A stretch of 6,243 bases of DNA from an uncultured Chitinophagaceae bacterium (GTDB lineage: Bacteria; Bacteroidota; Bacteroidia; Chitinophagales; Chitinophagaceae), in contig CALCII010000020.1 in NCBI GenBank assembly GCA_937907395.1, forward strand, positions 1 to 6,243. The letters are read 5' to 3'. The notes under the pieces were generated by a model. The model worked only from the letters and a program-made list of their open reading frames with translations. It was not told the DNA's origin and ran no database searches. Of the stretch, positions 1 to 6,243 are shown in pieces (the stretch's first letter is position 1; every line of letters begins with the position of its first letter). Both the position numbers and the translations under genes were made by a program.

Positions 1-983
1 TGATCATACTCATAGCGGAAACATTGTTCGTTTAGTATCGTGGCATCCGTTAACACCCAGTTGGCTGCAATCAGTTCCGCACCACGGGGCTGTAATACAC
101 AACGCAGGTTATCAAGATCATCATACATGTAATACGTACATAACCAGCCTGTGTGTCCACGACCACTGCCATCATCGGCAGTTGCGGTTAACTGTACTTT
201 CTTAAGTACCACCTTGCCTTCTTTATCCTTAAACTCTACTACCTGCTTACCATGTTCATCCACTGTTACTGTTTTATACAATGTACCTGCCGTGTAGGAA
301 CCCGGACTGCTGTAGGTACCAAAAGCGTTGGCTACATTAGTAACCGCCCAGATACGAACAGAATCTGTTGTTTTATTGATCCAGTATTTCTGTTGCACGG
401 AATGCGGCGTGCCTGTACCTTCACTCCCTACCCAGTTTGCTCCCGGAGCATAGGAAGCATTGACCCGGTTGAGCGGAGATGCTTCAAATACGGTTTTGCT
501 ATAGGCCCAGTTAAGACTATTACCTCCCACATTCGTTTCTCCCGATTGTCCGTTTAACTGCGTATTGTAAAAATTTACCTGTTGCTGGAACGGGTTGAGT
601 TTGAAATTGCCATTGTTCTCTGTGGAGGCAAAAGGTAAATACTTGAACTGCTCACGACCAAATGCATCGTATAATACCGCACTCACCATGTCTGTTGGGT
701 TGGCTCCGGTAGCCAGTGAACCCTGTTTGACCACAGTTTGAATAGGCCTGCCCAATCCATCAAAATATTGTGCACTCTGCTGTACATCTTTTACTGTGCG
801 TGTGATTAATGTATTGGGATTTGCTTCCGGCGCTTTCGCATCCCAGACTTTGATTGTATTGGATGCGGCCGCCCCATATGCTGAAGGTAGAGGCTGAGGT
901 GTTTGTGCATTAGCGGTTCCCACTCCGGCAACAATTACAAAGCTATTTAACAAGAGCAGATTATTCAGAAAACGTGGTTTCAT
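1..983 (-). CDS. RHS-family secreted protein, N-terminal part (DUF6443-type), cut by window edge
   Basis: This is the first 327 codons of a large RHS/YD-repeat protein; the frame stays open to base 1, so the 3' end is missing. The ATG at 983-981 lies 18 bp after the preceding stop and begins a clear signal peptide (MKPRF, a hydrophobic run at about residues 9-22, then ANA-Q with likely cleavage after A26). The mature start matches the N-terminal region of Bacteroidota RHS proteins, as I recall DUF6443: IKVWDAKAPE (44-53), YFDGLGRPIQTV (73-84), LYDAFGRE (104-111), KYLPF (114-118), then later NPFQQQVNFYN, GQSGETNVG, ASPLNRV, DEHGKQVVEFKDKEGK and WLCTYYMYDDLDNLRCVLQP. The visible end, NEQCFRYEYD, is where YD repeats usually begin. 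In this family the missing part normally holds YD repeats, an RHS core domain and a variable C-terminal tip that may be a toxin; none of that is visible. Local G+C is near 50%. Family assignment is firm; substrate and function are unknown. Confidence 0.93.
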   Translation of the reverse strand, partial: MKPRFLNNLLLLNSFVIVAGVGTANAQTPQPLPSAYGAAASNTIKVWDAKAPEANPNTLITRTVKDVQQSAQYFDGLGRPIQTVVKQGSLATGANPTDMVSAVLYDAFGREQFKYLPFASTENNGNFKLNPFQQQVNFYNTQLNGQSGETNVGGNSLNWAYSKTVFEASPLNRVNASYAPGANWVGSEGTGTPHSVQQKYWINKTTDSVRIWAVTNVANAFGTYSSPGSYTAGTLYKTVTVDEHGKQVVEFKDKEGKVVLKKVQLTATADDGSGRGHTGWLCTYYMYDDLDNLRCVLQPRGAELIAANWVLTDATILNEQCFRYEYD

Positions 984-1001
984 ACCCTACTGGTTATTCA
1001 A
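984..1001 (-). promoter_or_regulatory. 18-bp junction with translation start region of the DUF6443-type gene
   Basis: This short gap lies between the stop of the small secreted protein and the ATG at 983. Read on the minus strand it ends AACCAGTAGGGT before the ATG. GTAGGG is at best a weak Shine-Dalgarno-like match, placed very close to the start. There is no room for a separate promoter plus terminator, which supports co-transcription with the upstream genes. Confidence 0.35.
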
Positions 1002-1343
1002 TTAATTAATGCGGATTAAACTCTGTTTCTTTTGCAGGTAAAGAATGTATTTCTCCTCCCCGAGTACGGGACGGTACAAGCTATCTCTTGTACGCTCCAC
1101 CGCCTGAATACGAGGTGTTAACTCCGTAACATTATCCCCCCAGTTTGTACGCAATTGCTGCTTTAACTGAAACAACTGCATATTAATCTGAAACAGATTT
1201 TGCTGCTGCTGACTGGTCAGTTGCAGCGAATCAGAAATCCGCTTTGCTATCGTTGTGGACACTTCGGTTCCCGGGGTTGCTGTTTGTGCAACAGAAATAA
1301 ATCCTGCAAGGAGAAATACTAGAATAAGCAATGAATATTTCAT
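1002..1343 (-). CDS. Small secreted helical protein with LTxxQ-like motif
   Basis: Predicted 113-residue protein. I chose the ATG at 1343-1341 because it starts a textbook signal peptide (MKYSLLILVFLLAGFISVAQ, probable cleavage between A19 and Q20) and sits 17 bp after the upstream stop. A longer reading from the ATG at 1373 adds ten residues and overlaps the upstream gene by 13 bp; it is possible but less likely. The mature part looks entirely alpha-helical and rich in Gln and Leu. LTSQQ at residues 42-46 fits the LTxxQ pattern of the CpxP/Spy periplasmic family, and it is followed by a long amphipathic helix (NLFQINMQLFQLKQQL). A second helical segment (ERTRDSLYRPVLGEEKY) has the spacing of the second half of such proteins. 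In that family these proteins are periplasmic chaperones or stress sensors. Here, between two large exported beta-rich proteins, a helper role is attractive but inferred. It could equally be an unrelated short helical protein. Confidence 0.82.
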   Translation of the reverse strand: MKYSLLILVFLLAGFISVAQTATPGTEVSTTIAKRISDSLQLTSQQQQNLFQINMQLFQLKQQLRTNWGDNVTELTPRIQAVERTRDSLYRPVLGEEKYILYLQKKQSLIRIN

Positions 1344-1360
1344 AAACTGTTTTTTTAAGA
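1344..1360 (-). promoter_or_regulatory. 17-bp A-rich junction before the small secreted gene
   Basis: On the minus strand this reads TCTTAAAAAAACAGTTT before the ATG at 1343. It holds an A7 run and a second in-frame stop (TAA TCT TAA) for the preceding large gene. No Shine-Dalgarno sequence is visible. A-rich leaders of this kind are common at Bacteroidota gene starts. Termination-reinitiation from the upstream gene is plausible because the next ATG is so close. Confidence 0.35.
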
Positions 1361-1756
1361 TTAAAGCGGACATGCCATTGTTTGAGTTTGTGTATAGTTC
1401 TGGCTCCAGCTACCATCACTCCACTCGTAGTGGTAAGTGCATACATACTTATTCAATCCCGCATCCCATACAGAACTGGTGTATACTTTCACCCCTGTCT
1501 GGCATACATTGTTGATACATTTTTTATTGACTGCATTGCAGTTAGATGAATTGCAGACTATAGTACACGTACCGTTACTATTTGCATAGTTTTGGCCATT
1601 CGCTACTACATCACTCATTGCTTTGGCATTTGCATCCGCCTGGCTAACCGAAGAGCTGTAGACGCTGGCAGGAACGGTGTATGTAACAGTTGAACCAATA
1701 TAATTAGCTCCACAATTACTCCTTGTAAAAGAACCTGACTGTGCAGTGTTGTAATA
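1361..1756 (-). other. Domain region: DUF5977-type module plus cysteine-rich C-terminal tail
   Basis: This covers residues 1200-1330 of the large secreted protein. The first 64 residues show the DUF5977 signature as I recall it: YYNTAQSGSFTRSNC, VTYTVPASVYSSSVSQADA, then NGQNYANSNGTC. The tail adds closely spaced cysteines (CTIVCNSSNCNAVNKKC, then NNVC) and an aromatic segment, CTYHYEWSDGSWSQ. Eight of the twelve cysteines I find in the whole protein fall in its last 117 residues (1214, 1263, 1267, 1272, 1279, 1284, 1305, 1328), which suggests a disulfide-stabilised terminal module exposed outside the cytoplasm. The module's function is unknown. Confidence 0.75.
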
Positions 1757-4700
1757 GTAAGTAGTACTTTCCTGCTGAGTCGTATATGTGTATACAATTC
1801 GCTTAACTGTATTTTTATCCTGATCCCTAACTATACTTAACCTGCCAAACGCATCATACTCATAATAAGTTATTGTTGAGTTGGGATTACACTGACTGGA
1901 GATTCCAAAGAGTGGCTCATAAGTGATAGTTGTCATTTGAGCAAACTCAGGATACAAGCGAACCTCATCCACCCAACCAGTGCCGCTGATGCTAACAGAA
2001 GTCTGCCCTGTGATTTTATGTAAATAACATGTCCAACCGTTTTGAGTACGTACAGATATTGGGAAATTTGTTTGTGTACCCGTTATTGTGAAGGCACTTC
2101 CATTACGTGTCCAGTAAGAAACATAATAGACTTTAGTACTACCCAATCCGGATTTTGAAATCGCATTAGAGCCATTGAGTTTGTAAGCTCTGCGCCCTGT
2201 AACAGTTAGCGTATCCTGGTTTACTCCTGTGTAACTCCAGTTTCCTTTACTTTCTGCTTCAAAGGAAGTATAAGCTACATCAGAACTATCAGCGTTAGCG
2301 ATTTCTGCGACCGGAAATGAATTTTTATAATCCCACAGGTATACTGACTTATTATCATTGACTTTTTGCTGAACGATCAGGTTCCCCAGTGTATCGTATT
2401 TATTGAATGACATACGATCTTCAAATGAAGATGAATTACCTCCGGGTTTTATCTTTATCAGGTTTACAGCCAGTTTGGAATTCACAAGGACACTGTAGGT
2501 ATTTTTCAGCGATTGAATATGATAATTTGAAGCACTGTCACTTACGATTTGTAATACAGGCATCCCAATACGGTTAGATGTGTCTAATGTTTTCATCTGA
2601 TCTAATTCGGTACTGTTGGCATCTGGTACTCCATACCGCCAGTGGTAAGGATAATAAATTCTTGTAACCTCTTTACCCAAACTCGTGGTTTTGGTAATAC
2701 GGGTTGGCTGATAATGAAACAGAGAATCCACAGACCAGGGCGAGTCGCCATACTCAATATTCGTTTCCGTTACAAGACTATCCATTCCTGATGCGTAGGT
2801 ATATGTTTTTTGAATAGTCTTTTTTAGATCATACTTAGACGTATACAGATTATACATTTTCAATTTAATAATAGGAAAACTCGGGGCTGAAGTGTTTTGC
2901 ATTCGGTTAAAAAGCATTCCTGTAATCAATTCGGTCGTATCGGGTAACATGACTGTATTTTTGTTAACCCGGAAGCCCATATTAAAAGTGTAAAAATTCT
3001 CTATCTGCTGTATTTTATCAAACACACCATTTTCCTTTTTATAAACAACCTGCTTTAATAACTTACCCCGCAGGTAATCCCTTTCATCAAATGGAGTATA
3101 CGGACAGGTTTCATACGTCTTTCCATTAATTGTAGTTTCATCAAAGGAGGAAGTATAATCTTTAAAATAACCTTCTGAAAATTCAGGAAACTCTTTAAAA
3201 CTGGTAAAGTAATTTTCCGTCTTAATTTCGTTAGAATCCACAACAGTAACCTTTCTGTATCCGATAAAACTTCCTTGTGTTACACCCAATGGATAAGCAG
3301 AAGTGAGCAATCTCACATATCCTTTAGGGATTATAAATGCAGGAGAAAAAAAGTCGGTAACATAATCTGTTGACCACAACTCAACATTCTGAGTACCATA
3401 ATTAGGCAAGCCAGAGATTTCACCTGTAGATGCAGAAGTACTTGTTGAATCTCCCGTTTCGTTATAATAATAATTTCTGCGTTGATTGGTACCAAATACC
3501 GGATCAATCAAGCGCATTGAACGAAGTCGTAGACCACCAACTGGTTTATTTAAAACCAACGTTTCCACATCCTTAAACAACCGTGTAAAATACAAATAGC
3601 CAGGATCAGAACTTGCACCTAAACGCTTCTGAATGATACAATAGTTTCCCGGCTCCAGTTTATACTTATGATCTGCATCACCTGCTACTAATGTGTCATG
3701 AAAAAGTGTTCTGGTTTGTAACGAATCTTTAATGAAGTATTCATAAGAATAAGAGCTGCTGTTAACATCTGATGTAACCCTGATATATGCAAACGGTTCA
3801 TTAATCATCTGAATATTAAAATAATTGGTCGAAAAGCCTGTTCCGGGGTAATACATGGTGTTCACACTCGAAATTGTATTCGGCAACTTTGCATTTGCTG
3901 AACTGTTTAACTCATACTCAAATTGCAGTTCACCTCCCGTTGGTGTAATTACTTTTGCAAGTGTACCCGATTTAGCATAATCCAGATTCGGCTCTCTGTT
4001 AGCAGTACCGTATTCCGCAAGAAAAGAGTCAGTTCCAGTAAGCGGGAACTGCTTTTCATAATACTTTACCCGGTGTTTGGCTTCCCAACCCGTATTAGTG
4101 GCTCCGTTGTAGAAACCCCAGTGATCCATTGCAAACGAAAATGAACGGTCGGGCAAATAATATTGTGTATTATAAACAAACTTATAAGTCAGACTCTGCC
4201 CATTTCTCGATGCATCTTGCAAACTGTCCAACTTCAGCCTCAAAGCAGGATTACCATAAGCTGAATAAGTACCCTGATTCAAAGGTATACTACCCGTTGG
4301 TGTGAGATAAGAATAAAAGAATTCATACCTTTTCACAGTATCACCAAAATAGTTTTTCACTGTTACAGTTTTGATGAACTTATCATCCCCCATATCAAAT
4401 CTGCTGACATCAGACATTGTGAAGTTCACTTCTCCGGAAGCAAAACTTATCTTTTGGAGTACGGGACGCTTATAATAGAGATAGCTGAAACTGGTTTCAT
4501 TTTCAACAAAATTCGGATCTGATTCGTACACTTTATATTGGTAAGGGGATCTTAATTCCTGCTTAACAAGATTACTTTCGCCTGACAGATATGTAAACCT
4601 GATAATATCCTTACCGAATTCGGAAGTGATTCGTGTTAAATACCAGGAAGAAGTATAATAATCATCATACTCTGCAAAATAATTGGTTGCAAGTGGTATG

Positions 4701-5353
4701 CTTTTTGATTTTTCAAGTTCACTGAAATAATAAATCCTTCCATTTGTATCCCTGACTTCAAAAGCTATAATACTGTACCCTGAAAAAACCGGGGTGATTT
4801 TTAAATCGGATTTCTCGAGAAAGACGACTTTTTTACTTTTATTAATGTAAAACTGAGCGGAAATGCCCGCAATACTTAACGAAAAAAGATCTGGCTGACC
4901 GTCATACTTGTTCTCTGCATATTTCTTATACGTCTCATAGTTGTTAGTATTGACCGCAGGAAAATCAGGAAGATGCATGTACCCGATATATTCACCTACA
5001 AAATTATCATCAGCTACGCCTCTGATCACTCTTGTCACCACACCAGTAGAAGAAAGATTCCATCCCAAACCAACCGAAGAACCCACTTCTTCCACTTTAA
5101 TACCGCCACCCCCGGTGTAAGAAAGCGTGAGAGGAAAACTGATCCCGTTTTGCAAAACGGTAAAGAGTGGAACTGAATATGAGGCCTTACCTGTATAGAG
5201 ATTTGCATCAGAAAATCCAACCTGACCCAATGATATTGCTTCAGGAGAAGCCGGAATCACCCTCTGCAAAGTTGAATAGGGCCCTGCTGTTTGTGCTCCG
5301 GCACTTACATATAACAATAACAGAAAAAGGAGCAGCTTAAAACGCTTGATCAT
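1361..5353 (-). CDS. Large secreted RHS/SpvB-like YD-motif protein with DUF5977-type module and Cys-rich tail
   Basis: Complete 1330-residue protein; the ATG at 5353 starts a clear signal peptide (MIKRFKLLLFLLLLYVSAGA-Q, cleavage likely after A20). Residues about 30-115 resemble the N-terminal region of Bacteroidota RHS and SpvB/TcB-like shells: ASPEAISLGQ, NLYTGKASYSVPLF, LSYTGGGGIKVEEV, GLGWNL. A long Tyr- and Thr-rich beta-region follows, with DHWGFYNG at 410-417 and a TPTGGELQFEYE stretch near 470-481 that I recall as conserved in these proteins. YD-type motifs appear at about 985-1017 (KYDTLGN, YLWDYKNSFPVAEI) and 1164-1190 (YEYDAFGRL), separated by a jelly-roll-like segment (about 1027-1138). 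Residues 1200-1263 match DUF5977, and a cysteine-rich tail closes the protein. There is no RHS core or toxin-like tip and no recognisable type IX sorting domain. It is probably exported and surface-exposed, forming a beta-shell or adhesin-like structure; its ligand is unknown. The gene is noticeably A+T-richer than its flanks. Confidence 0.9.
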   Translation of the reverse strand: MIKRFKLLLFLLLLYVSAGAQTAGPYSTLQRVIPASPEAISLGQVGFSDANLYTGKASYSVPLFTVLQNGISFPLTLSYTGGGGIKVEEVGSSVGLGWNLSSTGVVTRVIRGVADDNFVGEYIGYMHLPDFPAVNTNNYETYKKYAENKYDGQPDLFSLSIAGISAQFYINKSKKVVFLEKSDLKITPVFSGYSIIAFEVRDTNGRIYYFSELEKSKSIPLATNYFAEYDDYYTSSWYLTRITSEFGKDIIRFTYLSGESNLVKQELRSPYQYKVYESDPNFVENETSFSYLYYKRPVLQKISFASGEVNFTMSDVSRFDMGDDKFIKTVTVKNYFGDTVKRYEFFYSYLTPTGSIPLNQGTYSAYGNPALRLKLDSLQDASRNGQSLTYKFVYNTQYYLPDRSFSFAMDHWGFYNGATNTGWEAKHRVKYYEKQFPLTGTDSFLAEYGTANREPNLDYAKSGTLAKVITPTGGELQFEYELNSSANAKLPNTISSVNTMYYPGTGFSTNYFNIQMINEPFAYIRVTSDVNSSSYSYEYFIKDSLQTRTLFHDTLVAGDADHKYKLEPGNYCIIQKRLGASSDPGYLYFTRLFKDVETLVLNKPVGGLRLRSMRLIDPVFGTNQRRNYYYNETGDSTSTSASTGEISGLPNYGTQNVELWSTDYVTDFFSPAFIIPKGYVRLLTSAYPLGVTQGSFIGYRKVTVVDSNEIKTENYFTSFKEFPEFSEGYFKDYTSSFDETTINGKTYETCPYTPFDERDYLRGKLLKQVVYKKENGVFDKIQQIENFYTFNMGFRVNKNTVMLPDTTELITGMLFNRMQNTSAPSFPIIKLKMYNLYTSKYDLKKTIQKTYTYASGMDSLVTETNIEYGDSPWSVDSLFHYQPTRITKTTSLGKEVTRIYYPYHWRYGVPDANSTELDQMKTLDTSNRIGMPVLQIVSDSASNYHIQSLKNTYSVLVNSKLAVNLIKIKPGGNSSSFEDRMSFNKYDTLGNLIVQQKVNDNKSVYLWDYKNSFPVAEIANADSSDVAYTSFEAESKGNWSYTGVNQDTLTVTGRRAYKLNGSNAISKSGLGSTKVYYVSYWTRNGSAFTITGTQTNFPISVRTQNGWTCYLHKITGQTSVSISGTGWVDEVRLYPEFAQMTTITYEPLFGISSQCNPNSTITYYEYDAFGRLSIVRDQDKNTVKRIVYTYTTQQESTTYYYNTAQSGSFTRSNCGANYIGSTVTYTVPASVYSSSVSQADANAKAMSDVVANGQNYANSNGTCTIVCNSSNCNAVNKKCINNVCQTGVKVYTSSVWDAGLNKYVCTYHYEWSDGSWSQNYTQTQTMACPL

Positions 5354-5368
5354 CGCTTATATTTTATT
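5354..5368 (-). promoter_or_regulatory. 15-bp A/T-rich junction before the 1330-residue gene
   Basis: On the minus strand the gap reads AATAAAATATAAGCG before the ATG at 5353. It has no Shine-Dalgarno match and is too short to hold a promoter or hairpin terminator, so the large gene should be expressed from the transcript of the gene upstream. Confidence 0.35.
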
Positions 5369-6243
5369 TTAAAAATTATACCCAACTCTGAATTTCACCG
5401 CTTCTGTTTGCGGCACCTGCACCCGCCACAAAAAATCATACAATACCTGCACTTTCGTTTTCTTAAAAAACTTACTCTTCACATTCACCACCTTACTCAT
5501 ACCCAATAATGCACTCTGCTTCCAGATAGCCTGATCCTTTAATTCCTCAATCCTTCTGAACTGTGCCAGGTAGTTTTGTTCATATCCTCCGCTGATCCAA
5601 AAGCTGCCCTTCAGCTTCCAGTCAATAAAACTTCTGATTCCGATCCCCTGATGGGTGATACTGATATTGTTGAACCCTGTACCCCAGCCCATCTTGTAAG
5701 AACCGCCAATCCCAATAATACTTTTGCTATTGATTTTATAACCCACCGACAAAGCAAAATCTGTAGTGGCCGGGAAATAGTTTCTGGCACGTACCGATTG
5801 TATGTTACTGCCATACTCCAGTCGTTTGAGGAATGATTTATGCTTTTCTTCGTTCGGTTTAAAATCCGGCAACTCCATTTCCGAAGAAGAACCTCCTGCC
5901 TGGCTTACTTTGTTTTTCAACTGGTTCATATAATTCTGAGCCACACTCACGTTCTGCTGCATCATCTGTTGCACGTTTGCTCCTGTTCCAAACCGCTGCT
6001 CCAATATCTGGTTCAACTGACCCCTGGTTTGAAGTCCGGCAAATTGCGCCATTGAACCCATTCCATCGCTGGACCCTGGCAAGCGAAACAAACTGGCCAA
6101 TTCTGAATGCTCTCTGAAAAACTTCTGAAAGGCAGGTAGTTTCTGAGCCAATGTTAAAAGTTTAGCTCCCAGCTTCTCAGGATCATCAGCCAGTTGTTTG
6201 TATTCAAGTAGTTGCTGTTGATAATAGTAGACTTCCTTTTTAA
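5369..6243 (-). CDS. Gln-rich helical protein with C-terminal outer-membrane-like beta-domain, 5' end outside window
   Basis: The reading frame is open from the window edge to the TAA at 5371-5369, giving 290 visible residues. A TTG at 6151 could be taken as a start, but in-frame coding-like sequence (KKEVYYYQQQLLEYKQL, then DDPEKLGAKLL) continues upstream to base 6243, so the true start lies beyond the window. Residues about 1-120 are helical and Gln/Leu-rich, including KLPAFQKFFREHSELASLF and QTRGQLNQILEQRF, and are probably a coiled-coil. A linker (ELPDFKPNEEKHKSFLKRLEYG) leads to about 135 residues of alternating beta-strands from residue 155, for example DFALSVGYKI, IIGIGGSYKMGWG, GIGIRSFIDW and SFWISGGYEQNY. 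The protein ends VKFRVGYNF; a terminal aromatic residue on an amphipathic strand is typical of outer-membrane beta-barrels. About seven strands are visible. I recall similar proteins beside RHS genes in Chitinophaga-like genomes but know no assigned function. A role in export or anchoring of the downstream RHS-like proteins is inferred from gene order only. Confidence 0.85.
   Translation of the reverse strand, partial: KKEVYYYQQQLLEYKQLADDPEKLGAKLLTLAQKLPAFQKFFREHSELASLFRLPGSSDGMGSMAQFAGLQTRGQLNQILEQRFGTGANVQQMMQQNVSVAQNYMNQLKNKVSQAGGSSSEMELPDFKPNEEKHKSFLKRLEYGSNIQSVRARNYFPATTDFALSVGYKINSKSIIGIGGSYKMGWGTGFNNISITHQGIGIRSFIDWKLKGSFWISGGYEQNYLAQFRRIEELKDQAIWKQSALLGMSKVVNVKSKFFKKTKVQVLYDFLWRVQVPQTEAVKFRVGYNF

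Noticed and set aside
252..557. A 101-codon plus-strand open frame opposite the DUF6443-type gene.
   Set aside because: The opposite strand holds a well-conserved RHS reading frame; this product has no recognisable domain or signal and is a shadow.
866..873. A GCGGCCGC palindrome in the DUF6443-type gene.
   Set aside because: It encodes ordinary Gly-Ala-Ala-Ala codons just after the signal peptide; a single chance restriction-type palindrome has no wider meaning.
1351..1357. An A7 run on the minus strand, followed by C, that resembles a -1 frameshift slippery site.
   Set aside because: It lies after the stop codon of the large gene, so ribosomes in that frame do not reach it, and the next gene has its own start.
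1344..1373. A longer start for the small secreted protein (ATG at 1373) overlapping the large gene by 13 bp.
   Set aside because: The ten extra residues precede an otherwise ideal signal peptide that begins at the ATG at 1343; the overlap is possible but weaker.
984..1373. A possible promoter or terminator between the large gene and the second RHS gene.
   Set aside because: The non-coding gaps are only 17 and 18 bp and show no hairpin with a T-run and no paired promoter boxes.
5576..6055. Plus-strand open frames of 86 and 71 codons opposite the beta-domain gene.
   Set aside because: They lie antisense to a gene with clear strand and helix patterns and have no recognisable family or start context.
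6149..6151. TTG as a start codon for the beta-domain protein.
   Set aside because: In-frame protein-like sequence of the same helical character continues upstream to the window edge, so this is an internal leucine.

Overview
The window looks like Bacteroidota chromosome, most likely the family Chitinophagaceae (Chitinophaga-like). This rests on recalled protein families: the RHS N-terminal region of the DUF6443 type, a DUF5977-type module, signal peptides ending in A-Q, A/T-rich gene starts without strong Shine-Dalgarno sequences, and about 50% G+C in the flanking genes. No database search was possible.

Layout: all coding sequence lies on the minus strand, so transcription runs from high to low coordinates. 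Four genes follow with only 15 to 18 bp between them. (1) 6243-5369 is the 3' part of a gene for a Gln-rich helical protein ending in a probable outer-membrane beta-domain; its 5' end is outside the window. (2) 5353-1361 is a complete 1330-residue secreted protein with an RHS/SpvB-like beta-rich body, YD-type motifs, a jelly-roll-like insert, a DUF5977-type module and a cysteine-rich tail. (3) 1343-1002 encodes a small secreted helical protein with an LTxxQ-like motif. (4) 983-1 is the first 327 codons of a second RHS-family protein, cut by the window edge before its YD repeats, core domain and C-terminal tip.

About 99% of the window is coding. I see no tRNA, rRNA, CRISPR array, insertion sequence, strong promoter or terminator; the only non-coding bases are three short junctions. 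The operon promoter must lie beyond 6243 and its end below position 1.

Inferred role: an export and surface-display locus of RHS-like proteins. The beta-domain protein may act at the outer membrane, the two large proteins are Sec-exported and probably form YD-type beta shells, and the small LTxxQ-like protein may be a periplasmic helper. Whether the second RHS protein carries a toxin tip with an immunity gene cannot be seen here. The 1330-residue gene is clearly more A+T-rich than its neighbours, which hints at a separate origin or a different selective regime.
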